DNA of 64,000 nucleotides from Amycolatopsis sp. WAC 01376 (GCF_003947415.1 NZ_QHKL01000003.1:1116001-1180000); one strand, 5' to 3'. Numbered from the stretch's first letter, positions 52,487 through 61,351 are shown. Notes: generated by a model from the sequence alone, not told the origin. Numbers and translations are program-made.

Positions 52487-53095
52487 TCAGCCCCCGAAAA
52501 CGAGCTTGAAATCGCGCAGGCATGCGCTCAGGACGGGCCGCTGACCGGCGAGGAAGCCGAACGGGCCGGATTCGTTGATCCGCCAATCCGCGGTCGCGGG
52601 ACGCGGGTTCGCCGTCGCTCGGACGGGGCTTCTTTTGAGACGGCCGTCCAGCATTTGGACGACGTCGAAGGCCGCGGGCATCCGCACCGGAAGGCTCGGG
52701 CGGGCGGTGAAGGCCGCCGTCGCGATCCAGTCCTCGTGGGTGGCCGCCGAGGCGGTGAAGGTCCGCCCGTGGGCGAAGTCGAGCGCGGCGAGGTCCTTGG
52801 GAATGCCCCACAACGCGCGTCCGCCGGCGAGGGAGACTTCGCTGTCGACCCAGATGTCGGTGATCGAGCTGGAGAGGCGCTTGCCGCGGACCGCGACGGT
52901 CGCCAGCAGCTCGTGATACTGAAGCTGTCCGGGCTCCTGGTAGTCGATCCAGGCGGTGAACACCTGCGCGCTGCCGCCCAGTACGACGGGTTCGGCGCCG
53001 TCGGGCAGCGCGGGCAGTTCGCTCACCGGGACACGCCAGACCGACAGGTACGCCTGACCCGCCAGGTTCCAGGGCTCCGGGGGATAGGCGGTCAT
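52487..53095 (-). CDS. acetoacetate decarboxylase-family protein
   Basis: A 202-residue ADC-fold protein. ALWGIPKDLAALDF contains K100 in the position of the Schiff-base lysine of acetoacetate decarboxylase (GIPK). The rest is divergent, so decarboxylation is not certain; relatives include aldolase-dehydratases. The start at 53095 overlaps the enoyl-CoA hydratase stop (ATGA), placing it second in a two-gene operon for acyl-CoA or beta-keto acid metabolism. Confidence 0.78.
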   Translation of the reverse strand: MTAYPPEPWNLAGQAYLSVWRVPVSELPALPDGAEPVVLGGSAQVFTAWIDYQEPGQLQYHELLATVAVRGKRLSSSITDIWVDSEVSLAGGRALWGIPKDLAALDFAHGRTFTASAATHEDWIATAAFTARPSLPVRMPAAFDVVQMLDGRLKRSPVRATANPRPATADWRINESGPFGFLAGQRPVLSACLRDFKLVFGG

Positions 53096-53931
53096 GCGTT
53101 CCGCCACGGCAGGTAGGCGGGCTGGTCGGTGTCGACGCGCATGGAGAACTCCGGTGGTCGTTTCTGCAGGAAGGACACGACGCCTTCGACGGCGTCCGGG
53201 CTGGAGCCAAGGCCGCCGATCAGCTTGGAGTCCAGTTCGTGCACGGGGAACGGCGACTCCGCGCTGGCCATCCGGTACAACAGCTGCCTGGTCACCGCGA
53301 CCGAAACCGGTGAGGTGGTCCTGGCGATCTCGAGGGCCAGTTCGCGTGCCTTGCCGAGCACTTCTTCGGGCTCGTGAACACTGTGGACCAGCCCGGCGGT
53401 TTTCGCTTCCTCGGCGTCGAACACGCGGCCGCTGATCATCCAGTCGAGTGCCGTGCCCATCCCGACGAGCCGCGGGAGGAACCACGCGGACGCGCCTTCG
53501 GGGTAGATCCCTCGGCGGACGAACACGAAACCGAACCGGGAGTCCGTGGACGCCAGCCGGTAATCGCACGACAGCGTGATCGTGATGCCGCCGCCGACGG
53601 CCGCGCCCCGCAGGGCCGCGATCACCGGCTTGTTCATCGTGAAGATCCGCTTCGAGCAACGTCCCGCCGGTTCCTGCCATGCCGCGTCCGGACCGGTCTC
53701 CGGGTCGAAGTCGAAGCCGCCTTGGGTGAGATCGGCGCCCACCGAGAAGTCCTTGCCGTTGCCGGTCAGGATCACCACCCGGACGTCTTCGTCGCGGTCG
53801 GCCCGGTCCATCGCGTCGCCGAGTTCGTCGGCCATGCGGGTGGTGTAGCCGTTGCGGGCCTCGGGCCGGTTGAGCGTGACCGTCGCGATGCGGTCGGCGA
53901 CCTCGTAGGTGATTTCGGCGTACGCGCTCAT
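53092..53931 (-). CDS. enoyl-CoA hydratase/isomerase family protein
   Basis: A 279-residue crotonase-fold protein. VTLNRPEARNGYTTRM, the oxyanion segment DFSVGADLTQ and AALRGAAVGGGITITLSCDYRLAS, and IYPEGASAWFLPRLVG are all seen. The insert QGGFDFDPETGPDAAWQEPAGR after the first motif is of the short-chain hydratase type. ATG at 53931; the palindrome TTGACA-AGG-TGTCAA lies 20 bases upstream. First gene of the pair with the ADC-like protein. Confidence 0.9.
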   Translation of the reverse strand: MSAYAEITYEVADRIATVTLNRPEARNGYTTRMADELGDAMDRADRDEDVRVVILTGNGKDFSVGADLTQGGFDFDPETGPDAAWQEPAGRCSKRIFTMNKPVIAALRGAAVGGGITITLSCDYRLASTDSRFGFVFVRRGIYPEGASAWFLPRLVGMGTALDWMISGRVFDAEEAKTAGLVHSVHEPEEVLGKARELALEIARTTSPVSVAVTRQLLYRMASAESPFPVHELDSKLIGGLGSSPDAVEGVVSFLQKRPPEFSMRVDTDQPAYLPWRNA

Positions 53932-53951
53932 GACGTGAAAGTAAGGCTATG

Positions 53952-53966
53952 TTGACAAGGTGTCAA
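53952..53966. promoter_or_regulatory. operator-like palindrome upstream of enoyl-CoA hydratase
   Basis: TTGACA-AGG-TGTCAA, perfect 6-base arms with a 3-base centre, directly upstream of the start codon region. It lies between the 3' end of the TPR gene and the hydratase ATG. Its left arm could also serve as a -35 element. TetR-type control is likely but no adjacent regulator is seen. Confidence 0.55.
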
Positions 53967-53972
53967 TAAGAC

Positions 53973-54452
53973 TCATTCGACGTCGTCCAGATGGTCGGCG
54001 TAGTACTCGACCGCCCGCCGGTACCGCTGCACGCCGTCGTCCGCGCTCGTCGCCGCGAGCACCTTCAGCAGCGTTCCCGCCGCTTCGCGCGCCTCGCCGA
54101 CGTTGTAGAGCGCCATCGCGAGGAAGGTCCTCAGCGCCGCGTCGTCCGGGAACTCGCCGAGGCCGCGGCGCAACGTCTTGAGCGACTCGTCGTACCGGCC
54201 GAGGACGCGATACGTGCTGCCGAGCCCGACGAACACGCCGTGCCTGTCCTCTGTGGACAGACCTTCGCCCGCGAGAGCCTGCTCGTAGAACGGGGCCGCC
54301 GCCGCCTCCAGCCCGGCCGAATCATGCGCCCACGCGGTTTGGTAGGCGATCACGGCGTCCCGAGGGTTCCGCGCGGCCAGCTCGATCAACCGCAGGCGGG
54401 CCTCGTCGGTGCCCTGCTCCCGCAGCCGGACCGCTTCCTGTGTCTCGTTCAC
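53973..54452 (-). CDS. tetratricopeptide-repeat protein
   Basis: A 159-residue all-helical protein with about three TPR units (for example VFVGLGSTYRVLGRYDESLKTLRRGLGEFPDD followed by ALRTFLAMALYNVGEAREAAGTLL). No export signal. Likely a protein-interaction scaffold of unknown partner. GTG at 54452 overlaps the MerR stop (GTGA), so it is the second gene of that operon. Confidence 0.85.
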   Translation of the reverse strand: MNETQEAVRLREQGTDEARLRLIELAARNPRDAVIAYQTAWAHDSAGLEAAAAPFYEQALAGEGLSTEDRHGVFVGLGSTYRVLGRYDESLKTLRRGLGEFPDDAALRTFLAMALYNVGEAREAAGTLLKVLAATSADDGVQRYRRAVEYYADHLDDVE

Positions 54453-54841
54453 GCGGCAGCGCCGTCGAAGGGCGGATAGGCCTCGACGCCGACGCGCTCG
54501 GCCACCACGATGTAGTCGGCCAGCGCGTCACGCGAACGCGCCAGCTTGGCCAGCTGCTCGTCCAGGCGTGCGAGCCGCTCGCGCATCGCGGCCAGCAGTT
54601 CGGGGCAGCCGATCAGCTCGGGCTCCTCGCCGATCGCGCAGGGCAGCAGATACGCGATGTCCTCGGACGACAGACCGGCGGCGAGCAGATGCCGGATCTG
54701 CTTCACCCGCAGCAAGGCCGTCTCGTCGTACTCGCGGTAGCCGTTCGTGCCGCGGCTCGCCTCCAGGAGGCCTTGGGCTTCGTAGTAGCGCAACTGGTGG
54801 GCGTTGACGCCCGTCCGGTGACTCAGTTCACCGATCTTCAT
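54449..54841 (-). CDS. MerR-family transcriptional regulator
   Basis: A 130-residue MerR protein: HTH and wing MKIGELSHRTGVNAHQLRYYEAQGLLEASRGTNGYREYDE, then a coiled-coil dimerisation helix (LLAAMRERLARLDEQLAKLARSRDALADYI). Effector unknown; two Cys (PCAIGEEPELIGCPE) could matter. ATG at 54841 after GGGGAAAG. Divergent from the imine-reductase-like gene, with a MerR-type promoter in between. Confidence 0.92.
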   Translation of the reverse strand: MKIGELSHRTGVNAHQLRYYEAQGLLEASRGTNGYREYDETALLRVKQIRHLLAAGLSSEDIAYLLPCAIGEEPELIGCPELLAAMRERLARLDEQLAKLARSRDALADYIVVAERVGVEAYPPFDGAAA

Positions 54842-54853
54842 CGCTTTCCCCAC

Positions 54854-54885
54854 TTGACCTTCATACCGGTATCAACGTTGACGAT
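54854..54885 (+). promoter_or_regulatory. MerR-type promoter of the imine-reductase-like gene
   Basis: -35 TTGACC (54854-54859) and a -10 region TGACGAT (54879-54885) are separated by 19 bases, longer than the normal 17. The spacer holds the dyad TTCATACCGGTATCAA (54860-54875). Overlong spacing with a central dyad is the hallmark of MerR-activated promoters. Confidence 0.7.
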
Positions 54886-54891
54886 CGTGCC

Positions 54892-55752
54892 ATGACTGAC
54901 AACGCGAACACCCCGGTATCGGTCGTCGGCCTCGGTCTCATGGGCACCGCGCTCGCCCGCGCGTTCCTGAAGGCCGGGCATCCCACGACCGTGTGGAACC
55001 GGACTGCCGCCAAAGCCGGCTCCTTGGTCGCCGAAGGGGCGCGGCTCGCGCCCACGATCGGCGAAGCGCTCGATGCGGGCGGCGTGACGATCTTGTGTCT
55101 TACCGACTACTCCGCTGTGCGTGACCTGCTCGGCGACGCCGGGCTGGAGGGTGCGACCCTGGTCAACCTGTCCTCGGGCAGTTCCGCCCAATCACGGGAA
55201 ACCTCCGTCTGGGCCGAAAAACGAGGCGCCCGCTACCTGGATGGCGCGATCATGGCCATCCCGTCGACGATCGGGACCGCCGAGGCGATGATCCTGCTCA
55301 GCGGGCCGCGGCCGGACTTCGATCTCGGCGCGCTCGGCACGATCAGCCATCTCGGCGAGGATCCCGGGCTGGCGTCCCTGTACGACGTCGCCGGGCTGAC
55401 CATGATGTGGAGCGTCCTGAACGCGTGGCTTCAGGGCACGGCGATGCTCAAGACCGCCGGTGTCGACGCCGCGACGTTCGCGCCGTTCGCGCGGCAGATC
55501 GCCGCCGGGGTGGCCGATTGGCTGCCCGGATACGCCGAACAGGTCGACAAGGACTCCTTCCCGGCCGAGGTCGCCGCCTTGGAGACCGACGCGCGGACGA
55601 TGACGCACCTGGTCGAGGAATGCGAAGCGCTGGGGGTGAACGCCGAACTGCCGAAGCTGTTCAAGGCGATGGCCGACCGCGCGATCGCCGCCGGGCACGG
55701 GGGAGAGCAGTACCCGGTGCTGATCCGGGAATTCGAACGAGCGGGTAACTAA
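54892..55752 (+). CDS. imine-reductase-like NAD(P)-dependent oxidoreductase
   Basis: A 286-residue 6-phosphogluconate-dehydrogenase-like protein: Rossmann GLGLMGTALARAF, NADP-type WNRTAAKA, and a helical C-terminal domain. The segment LASLYDVAGLTMMWSVLNAWLQG has an Asp where R-selective imine reductases carry their proton donor. Physiological substrate unknown. ATG at 54892 lies 50 bases from the divergent MerR gene, which probably activates it. Three hairpins follow its stop. Confidence 0.85.
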   Translation: MTDNANTPVSVVGLGLMGTALARAFLKAGHPTTVWNRTAAKAGSLVAEGARLAPTIGEALDAGGVTILCLTDYSAVRDLLGDAGLEGATLVNLSSGSSAQSRETSVWAEKRGARYLDGAIMAIPSTIGTAEAMILLSGPRPDFDLGALGTISHLGEDPGLASLYDVAGLTMMWSVLNAWLQGTAMLKTAGVDAATFAPFARQIAAGVADWLPGYAEQVDKDSFPAEVAALETDARTMTHLVEECEALGVNAELPKLFKAMADRAIAAGHGGEQYPVLIREFERAGN

Positions 55753-55778
55753 GACGGCGGCTGGGGGCTCGCCTGTCC

Positions 55779-55825
55779 GTGAGGGCCTCCTTCCCTACCT
55801 TCAGGGTAGGGAAGGAGGCCCTCAC
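55779..55825. repeat. 47-bp perfect hairpin (hairpin 14)
   Basis: Perfect 21-base arms (55779-55799, 55805-55825) around TTCAG; stem GTGAGGGCCTCCTTCCCTAC. Nearly identical to hairpin 10. First of three in the 371-base gap 55753-56123. Confidence 0.95.
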
Positions 55826-55886
55826 TACCCGCCGATGTGGTTCCTGGTGACCGTGGGACACCTGTGACGCCAATTCCCCGGCCCGG

Positions 55887-55945
55887 TGGTCCGTGAAGGC
55901 CTCCTTGAGGGACCCAGAGTCCCTCAAGGAGGCCTTCACGGACCA
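55887..55945. repeat. 59-bp perfect hairpin (hairpin 15)
   Basis: Perfect 27-base arms (55887-55913, 55919-55945) around CCAGA; stem begins TGGTCCGTGAAGGCCTCCTT. Second of three in this gap. Confidence 0.95.
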
Positions 55946-55997
55946 GGCCGCCACTTGCGCCCCAGCAGCACCACCAGTCACAAACGGCCGCCGAAGT

Positions 55998-56048
55998 ACA
56001 TGAAGGACCCCTTCCTTGCGCCTAGGTACAGGAAGGGGTCCTTCATGT
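55998..56048. repeat. 51-bp perfect hairpin with 13-base loop (hairpin 16)
   Basis: Perfect 19-base arms (55998-56016, 56030-56048); stem ACATGAAGGACCCCTTCCT. Loop TGCGCCTAGGTAC is the reverse complement of the hairpin 12 loop. Third of three; the next gene starts 75 bases on. Confidence 0.95.
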
Positions 56049-56123
56049 CTCCACAAAACAATCAGGCGTGCTTGATTTTTCCGGCGCCGGGTGCCAGCCT
56101 GAAGAAGACGCGAGGAGGCGGGC

Positions 56124-56918
56124 ATGGCTGACCTGGGCGTGATCCTTGGGGATCTCGCGGCGGAATCGCAGGCCATCGACGACGTGGTGGCGGACCTGCC
56201 CGCGTCGGACTGGGCGCGGCGGACCCCGGCCGAAGGCTGGACGATCGCCCATCAGATCGCTCATCTGGCCTGGACGGACAAGAAGGCGCTGATCGCGGCG
56301 CGCGGTTCCGAGGCCGAGTGGCAGGCCGAGATCGAAGGGCTGCTCGCGACGGGCGAGTCCTACGTCGACGATGGCGCAGCGGAGGGCGCGAAGACGCCGC
56401 CTCGTGAGCTGCTGGCCGAGTGGCGCGCCGGCCGCGCGCTGCTCCCCGAAGCGCTCGCCGCGGTGCCCGATGGGCAGAAGATCCCCTGGTACGGCCCGCC
56501 GATGAGCGCCGCGTCCATGGTGACCGCGCGGCTCATGGAGACCTGGGCGCACGGCCAGGACATCTTCGACGCGCTCGGCCTGGAGCGGGAGAACACGGCC
56601 AGGATCTGGCATATCGCCCGGTTCGGGACCCGCACCCGCGACTTCGCCTACAAACTCAACTCGCTCTCCCCTCCCGCCGCGGAATTCCGCGTCGAGCTGA
56701 CCGCGCCCGACGGCACCACCTGGGCGTTCGGCCCCGAGGACGCCGAGCAGCGGCTCACCGGGAGCGCGGTCGACTTCTGCCTCGTCATCACCCAGCGGCG
56801 TCATCCCGCCGACACCGACCTGGTCGCCACGGGCAAGGACGTCGAGGAATGGCTCGGGATCGCGCAGGCCTTCGCCGGGCCTCCCGGCGCCGGACGGAAA
56901 CCGGGGCAGTTCGCATGA
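56124..56918 (+). CDS. TIGR03084-family DinB/mycothiol-type metal-binding protein
   Basis: A 264-residue protein with an N-terminal DinB/MDMPI-like four-helix bundle. Putative metal ligands are His in WTIAHQIAHLAW and ETWAHGQD, with a typical H...E..H arrangement. A C-terminal lobe (FRVELTAPDGTTWAFGPEDAEQRLTGSAVDFC) follows, as in the mycothiol-dependent maleylpyruvate isomerase group. Its role in the acyl-CoA operon is unknown, but TIGR03084 genes usually stand at its head. Overlaps atuA by four bases. Confidence 0.85.
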   Translation: MADLGVILGDLAAESQAIDDVVADLPASDWARRTPAEGWTIAHQIAHLAWTDKKALIAARGSEAEWQAEIEGLLATGESYVDDGAAEGAKTPPRELLAEWRAGRALLPEALAAVPDGQKIPWYGPPMSAASMVTARLMETWAHGQDIFDALGLERENTARIWHIARFGTRTRDFAYKLNSLSPPAAEFRVELTAPDGTTWAFGPEDAEQRLTGSAVDFCLVITQRRHPADTDLVATGKDVEEWLGIAQAFAGPPGAGRKPGQFA

Positions 56919-58606
56919 CCCCGATCAGGATCGGCAACGCGTCCGGGTTCTACGGCGACCGGTTCTCCGCCGTCCACGAGATGCTCACCGGCGGCCCGCT
57001 CGATGTGCTGACCGGCGACTACCTTGCCGAGTTGACCATGCTGATCCTCGGCCGCGACCGGATGAAGGACCCGAATCGCGGGTACGCCAAGACCTTTCTG
57101 CGCCAGATGGAGCAGAATCTCGCGCTGGCGAAGGAAAAGGGCGTCAAGATCGTGGCGAACGCCGGTGGGCTCAACCCCGCCGGTCTCGCGGACGCGCTTC
57201 GTGAACTGGCCGCGAAACTCGGCGTCGACGTCGCCATCGCGCACGTCGAGGGCGACGACCTCGTCCAGCGGGCGGAAGAACTCGGCTTCGGCAAGACCCT
57301 GACCGCCAACGCGTATCTCGGTGCCTGGGGGATCGCGGAATGCCTGAACGCGGGCGCCGACATCGTGGTGACCGGACGTGTCACCGACGCGTCGGTGATC
57401 GTCGGCCCGGCTGCCGCGCACTTCGGCTGGGCGCGCGACGACTACGACGCGTTGGCGGGCGCGGTCGCGGCAGGGCACGTGATCGAATGCGGTACGCAGG
57501 CCACCGGTGGCAACTACGCCTTCTTCACCGAGCACGAGATCGGCGTCCCGGGGTTCCCGATCGCCGAGATCTCCGCCGACGGCTCCAGCGTGATCACCAA
57601 ACATCCCGGCACGGGCGGCGTGGTGAACGCCGGAACCGTTACCGCGCAACTGCTCTACGAGATCACCGGCGCCCGCTACGCCGGGCCCGACGTCACGGCG
57701 CGGTTCGACACGCTGTCGCTCACCGAGGACGGCCCGGACCGCGTCCGGATCAGCGGCGTCACGGGTGAGCCGCCGCCTCCGACACTCAAGGTCTGCCTGA
57801 ACGGGCTCGGTGGTTTCCGCAACGAGACGACGTTCGTCCTGACCGGACTCGACATCGAGGCGAAAGCCGCGCTGGTCAAGGAACAACTCGAAGGCGCGCT
57901 CAAGGCCAGGCCGCCGGCGGACGTCCAGTGGACCCTTGCCCGCACCGACCGTTCCGACGCCGAAACCGAGCAGCAGGCGAGTGCTCTGCTGCACGTCGCG
58001 GTGAAGGACGCCGATCCGGAGGTCGCCGGGCGCGCGTTCAGCGGTGCGGCGATCGAACTCGCGCTGGCGAGCTACCCCGGCTTCCACGTCACCGCGCCGC
58101 CCGCGGCCGCCTCGCCCTACGGCGTGTACCGGCCCGCGTACGTCGACGCGCACGAGGTGCCGCACGTCGCCGTCCTGCCGGACGGGACGCGCCGCGACAT
58201 CGCACCCGCCGCCGAAACACTGCCTCTGTCCGAAGTGGACGAAATCCGGTCGCCCGCGCCCTTCACCCAGGCACAGGTCCGCCGGACACCGCTGGGCAGG
58301 GTGATCGGCGCCCGCAGCGGCGACAAGGGCGGCAACGCGAACGTCGGTGTCTGGGCGCGCTCCGACGAGGCGTGGCGCTGGCTCGCGCACCGGCTCACCG
58401 TCACCGAGTTCAAACTGCTGCTCCCGGAGACCGCGGACCTCGAGGTCCGGCGGCATCTGCTCCCGAACCTGCGGGCGATCAACTTCGTCGTCGAAGGCAT
58501 CCTCGGCGAGGGTGTCGCGTCGCAGGCGCGGTTCGACCCGCAGGCGAAGGCACTCGGGGAATGGCTGCGCTCCCGCGAGATCGACATCCCGGAGGCCCTC
58601 CTGTGA
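56915..58606 (+). CDS. AtuA-family acyclic terpene utilisation protein
   Basis: A 563-residue protein: DUF1446 domain (IRIGNASGFYGDRFSAVHEML ... IVTGRVTDASVIVGPAA, NYAFFTE) plus the C-terminal AtuA ferredoxin-fold domain (RVIGARSGDKGGNANVGVWARSDEAW). AtuA is required for growth on citronellol and geraniol in Pseudomonas, but its reaction is unknown. ATG at 56915 overlaps the upstream stop; its own stop overlaps the next GTG (GTGA). Confidence 0.92.
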   Translation: MTPIRIGNASGFYGDRFSAVHEMLTGGPLDVLTGDYLAELTMLILGRDRMKDPNRGYAKTFLRQMEQNLALAKEKGVKIVANAGGLNPAGLADALRELAAKLGVDVAIAHVEGDDLVQRAEELGFGKTLTANAYLGAWGIAECLNAGADIVVTGRVTDASVIVGPAAAHFGWARDDYDALAGAVAAGHVIECGTQATGGNYAFFTEHEIGVPGFPIAEISADGSSVITKHPGTGGVVNAGTVTAQLLYEITGARYAGPDVTARFDTLSLTEDGPDRVRISGVTGEPPPPTLKVCLNGLGGFRNETTFVLTGLDIEAKAALVKEQLEGALKARPPADVQWTLARTDRSDAETEQQASALLHVAVKDADPEVAGRAFSGAAIELALASYPGFHVTAPPAAASPYGVYRPAYVDAHEVPHVAVLPDGTRRDIAPAAETLPLSEVDEIRSPAPFTQAQVRRTPLGRVIGARSGDKGGNANVGVWARSDEAWRWLAHRLTVTEFKLLLPETADLEVRRHLLPNLRAINFVVEGILGEGVASQARFDPQAKALGEWLRSREIDIPEALL

Positions 58607-59751
58607 CCGACCCCTTCGCCACGCCGGAACGCGCCGAACTGCGCAAGACCGTGCGGCGGTTCGCCGAAACCGAGATCCTGCCCCACCTCGAAGGCTGGGA
58701 GCGCGAGGGCGAACTGCCCCGCGACCTGCACCGCAAGGCCGGGGAACTCGGGCTGCTCGGCGTCGGCTTCCCCGAAGAGGCCGGTGGCGGTGGCGGTGAC
58801 TACCTCGACGCGGTGGTCATCGCCGAGGAACTGCACTACGCGGGCGGTTCCGGCGGCCTGTTCGCCTCGCTGTTCACCTGCGGCATCGCCGTCCCGCATA
58901 TCGCGGCGGCAGGCGATCCGGTGCAGATCGAACGCTGGGTCCGGCCGGCACTGGAAGGCAACAAGATCGGCTCGCTCGCGGTCACCGAACCCGACGGCGG
59001 CTCCGACGTCGCCGGGATCCGCACCACCGCGGTGCGCGAAGGCGACGAGTACGTCATCAACGGGGCCAAGACCTTCATCACCTCGGGTTGCCGCGCCGAC
59101 TTCGTGACCACCGTGGTCCGCACCGGTGAGGCAGGCGCCCATGGGCTCTCGCTCATCGTGGTCGAGCGCGGTACGCCGGGTTTCACCGTCTCCCGCAAGC
59201 TGGAGAAGATGGGCTGGCTCTGCTCGGACACCGCCGAGTTGTCCTATGTGGACGTCCGCGTGCCCGCGGAGAACCTGATCGGCGCCGAGAACAGCGGTTT
59301 CGCGCAGGTCGCCACCCAGTTCGTCACCGAGCGGGTCTCGCTGGCGGTGCAGGGCTACGCGCACGCGCAGCGAGCGCTCGACCTGACGCTGGACTGGTGC
59401 CGCCTGCGCGAGACCTTCGGCCGCTCGCTGATCTCCCGTCAGCTGGTGCAGCACAAGCTCACCGAGATGGCGCGCAAGATCGACGTCGCCCGCACCTACA
59501 CCCGGCAGGTCGCCCAGCGGCACGTCGCGGGCGAAGAGGTCATCGCCGAAGCCTGTTTCGCGAAGAACACCGCCGTCGAGACCGCCGAATGGGTGGTCAA
59601 CGAGGCCGTGCAGCTGCACGGCGGACTCGGCTACATGCGAGAGTCCGAAGTGGAGCGTCACTACCGTGACGTGCGCATCCTCGGTATCGGCGGCGGGACC
59701 AACGAGATCCTCACCGGCTTGGCCGCGAAGCGATTGGGATACACCGCATGA
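58603..59751 (+). CDS. acyl-CoA dehydrogenase
   Basis: A 382-residue FAD enzyme of the acyl-CoA dehydrogenase family: SLAVTEPDGGSDVAGIRTTA, INGAKTFITSG, RETFGRSL, LHGGLGYMRE and GIGGGTNEILTGLAAKRLG. It would oxidise a branched or terpenoid acyl-CoA (AtuD- or LiuA-like role). GTG at 58603 overlaps atuA; its TGA overlaps the ATG of the carboxyltransferase gene. Confidence 0.94.
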   Translation: MTDPFATPERAELRKTVRRFAETEILPHLEGWEREGELPRDLHRKAGELGLLGVGFPEEAGGGGGDYLDAVVIAEELHYAGGSGGLFASLFTCGIAVPHIAAAGDPVQIERWVRPALEGNKIGSLAVTEPDGGSDVAGIRTTAVREGDEYVINGAKTFITSGCRADFVTTVVRTGEAGAHGLSLIVVERGTPGFTVSRKLEKMGWLCSDTAELSYVDVRVPAENLIGAENSGFAQVATQFVTERVSLAVQGYAHAQRALDLTLDWCRLRETFGRSLISRQLVQHKLTEMARKIDVARTYTRQVAQRHVAGEEVIAEACFAKNTAVETAEWVVNEAVQLHGGLGYMRESEVERHYRDVRILGIGGGTNEILTGLAAKRLGYTA

Positions 59752-61346
59752 GCACGATACGGTCCACTGTGGACACGCGGAGCGAGGAGTTCGCCACCAA
59801 CCGCGAGTCTATGCTCGGCAAGCTGGCCGAGATCGACGGCGAGCACGCCAAGGCGATCGCGGGCGGCGGAGAGAAGTACGTCGCCCGCCACCGCAAACGC
59901 GGCAAACTGCTGGCCCGCGAACGGATCGAGCTTCTCCTCGACGAGGACTCGCCGTTCCTGGAGCTGTCGCCGCTGGCGGCCTGGGGTTCGGACTACCAGG
60001 TCGGCGCCAGCGTGATCACCGGGATCGGCGTCGTCGAAGGCGTCGAGTGCATGATCTCGGCGAGCGACCCGACGGTCAAAGGCGGGGCGAGCAACCCGTG
60101 GACGGCCAAGAAGAGCTACCGCGCCGCGGACATCGCCGCGCAGAACCGCCTGCCGGTGATCAACCTCGTCGAGTCCGGCGGCGCGGATCTGCCGACGCAG
60201 AAAGAGATCTTCATCCCCGGCGGACGGATCTTCCGCGACATCACGCGTTCGTCGGCGGCGAAGGTGCCCACGATCGCCCTGGTGTTCGGCAACTCGACCG
60301 CCGGCGGCGCGTACCTGCCCGGCATGTCGGACTACGTCGTGATGGTCAAGGAACGGGCGAAGGTGTTCCTCGGCGGGCCGCCGCTGGTCAAGATGGCCAC
60401 CGGTGAGGAGTCCGACGACGAATCGCTCGGCGGCGCCGAGATGCACGCCCGTACCTCCGGTCTGGCCGACTACCTCGCGGCGGACGAAGAGGACGCGATC
60501 CGGCTCGGCCGCAGCATCGTCAAACGGCTCAACTGGTCCAAACAGGGGCCGACGCCGAAGCCGGATTACGCCGAGCCGCTGTACTCCGCCGAGGACCTGC
60601 TCGGCATCGTGCCCACCGACCTCAAGGTGCCGTTCGACCCGCGCGAGGTGATCGCCAGGGTCGCCGACGGTTCGGACTTCGACGAGTTCAAACCCTTGTA
60701 CGGCAGCAGCCTCGCCACCGGCTGGGCGAGCATCCACGGCTACCCGGTCGGCATCCTCGCCAACGCGCAAGGCGTGCTCTTCGGCGAGGAGTCGCAGAAG
60801 GCCGCGCAGTTCATCCAGCTGGCCAACCAGATCGACACGCCGCTGGTCTTCCTGCACAACACCACCGGCTACATGGTCGGCAAGGAATACGAGCAGAGCG
60901 GCATCATCAAACACGGCGCGATGATGATCAACGCCGTGTCGAACTCCAAGGTGCCGCATCTGTCGGTGCTCATGGGTGCCTCGTACGGCGCCGGGCATTA
61001 CGGCATGTGCGGCCGGGCCTACGATCCCCGGTTCCTTTTCGCTTGGCCCAGCGCGAAATCCGCGGTCATGGGGCCGCAGCAGCTGGCGGGCGTGCTGTCC
61101 ATCGTGGCCCGCGCCGCCGCCGCGTCGCGAGGCCAGGACTACAACGAGGAACACGACGCCGCCATGCGCGCCATGGTGGAGGGGCAGATCGAAGCGGAGT
61201 CGATGCCGATGTTCCTCTCCGGGATGCTCTACGACGACGGGATCATCGATCCCCGCGACACCCGCACGGTGCTCGGGCTCAGCCTGTCCGTGATCCACAA
61301 TGGACCAGTGAAGGGCGCCGAAGGCTTCGGCGTCTTCAGGATGTGA
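59748..61346 (+). CDS. acyl-CoA carboxylase carboxyltransferase (beta) subunit
   Basis: A 532-residue carboxyltransferase of the methylcrotonyl-/geranyl-CoA carboxylase type (AtuC/LiuB): RERIELLLDEDSPFLELSPLAAWG, FGNSTAGGAYLPGMSDY, TGYMVGKEYEQSGIIKHGAMMINA and GASYGAGHYGMCGRAYDPRFLFAWP. It carboxylates the acyl-CoA using carboxybiotin from the alpha subunit encoded just downstream. ATG overlaps the dehydrogenase stop. Confidence 0.94.
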   Translation: MSTIRSTVDTRSEEFATNRESMLGKLAEIDGEHAKAIAGGGEKYVARHRKRGKLLARERIELLLDEDSPFLELSPLAAWGSDYQVGASVITGIGVVEGVECMISASDPTVKGGASNPWTAKKSYRAADIAAQNRLPVINLVESGGADLPTQKEIFIPGGRIFRDITRSSAAKVPTIALVFGNSTAGGAYLPGMSDYVVMVKERAKVFLGGPPLVKMATGEESDDESLGGAEMHARTSGLADYLAADEEDAIRLGRSIVKRLNWSKQGPTPKPDYAEPLYSAEDLLGIVPTDLKVPFDPREVIARVADGSDFDEFKPLYGSSLATGWASIHGYPVGILANAQGVLFGEESQKAAQFIQLANQIDTPLVFLHNTTGYMVGKEYEQSGIIKHGAMMINAVSNSKVPHLSVLMGASYGAGHYGMCGRAYDPRFLFAWPSAKSAVMGPQQLAGVLSIVARAAAASRGQDYNEEHDAAMRAMVEGQIEAESMPMFLSGMLYDDGIIDPRDTRTVLGLSLSVIHNGPVKGAEGFGVFRM

Positions 61347-61351
61347 GCGGC

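Noticed and set aside
45292..56048. Hairpins as CRISPR repeats
   Set aside because: No regular spacing, no spacers of constant size and no cas genes; each unit is isolated in a different intergenic gap.
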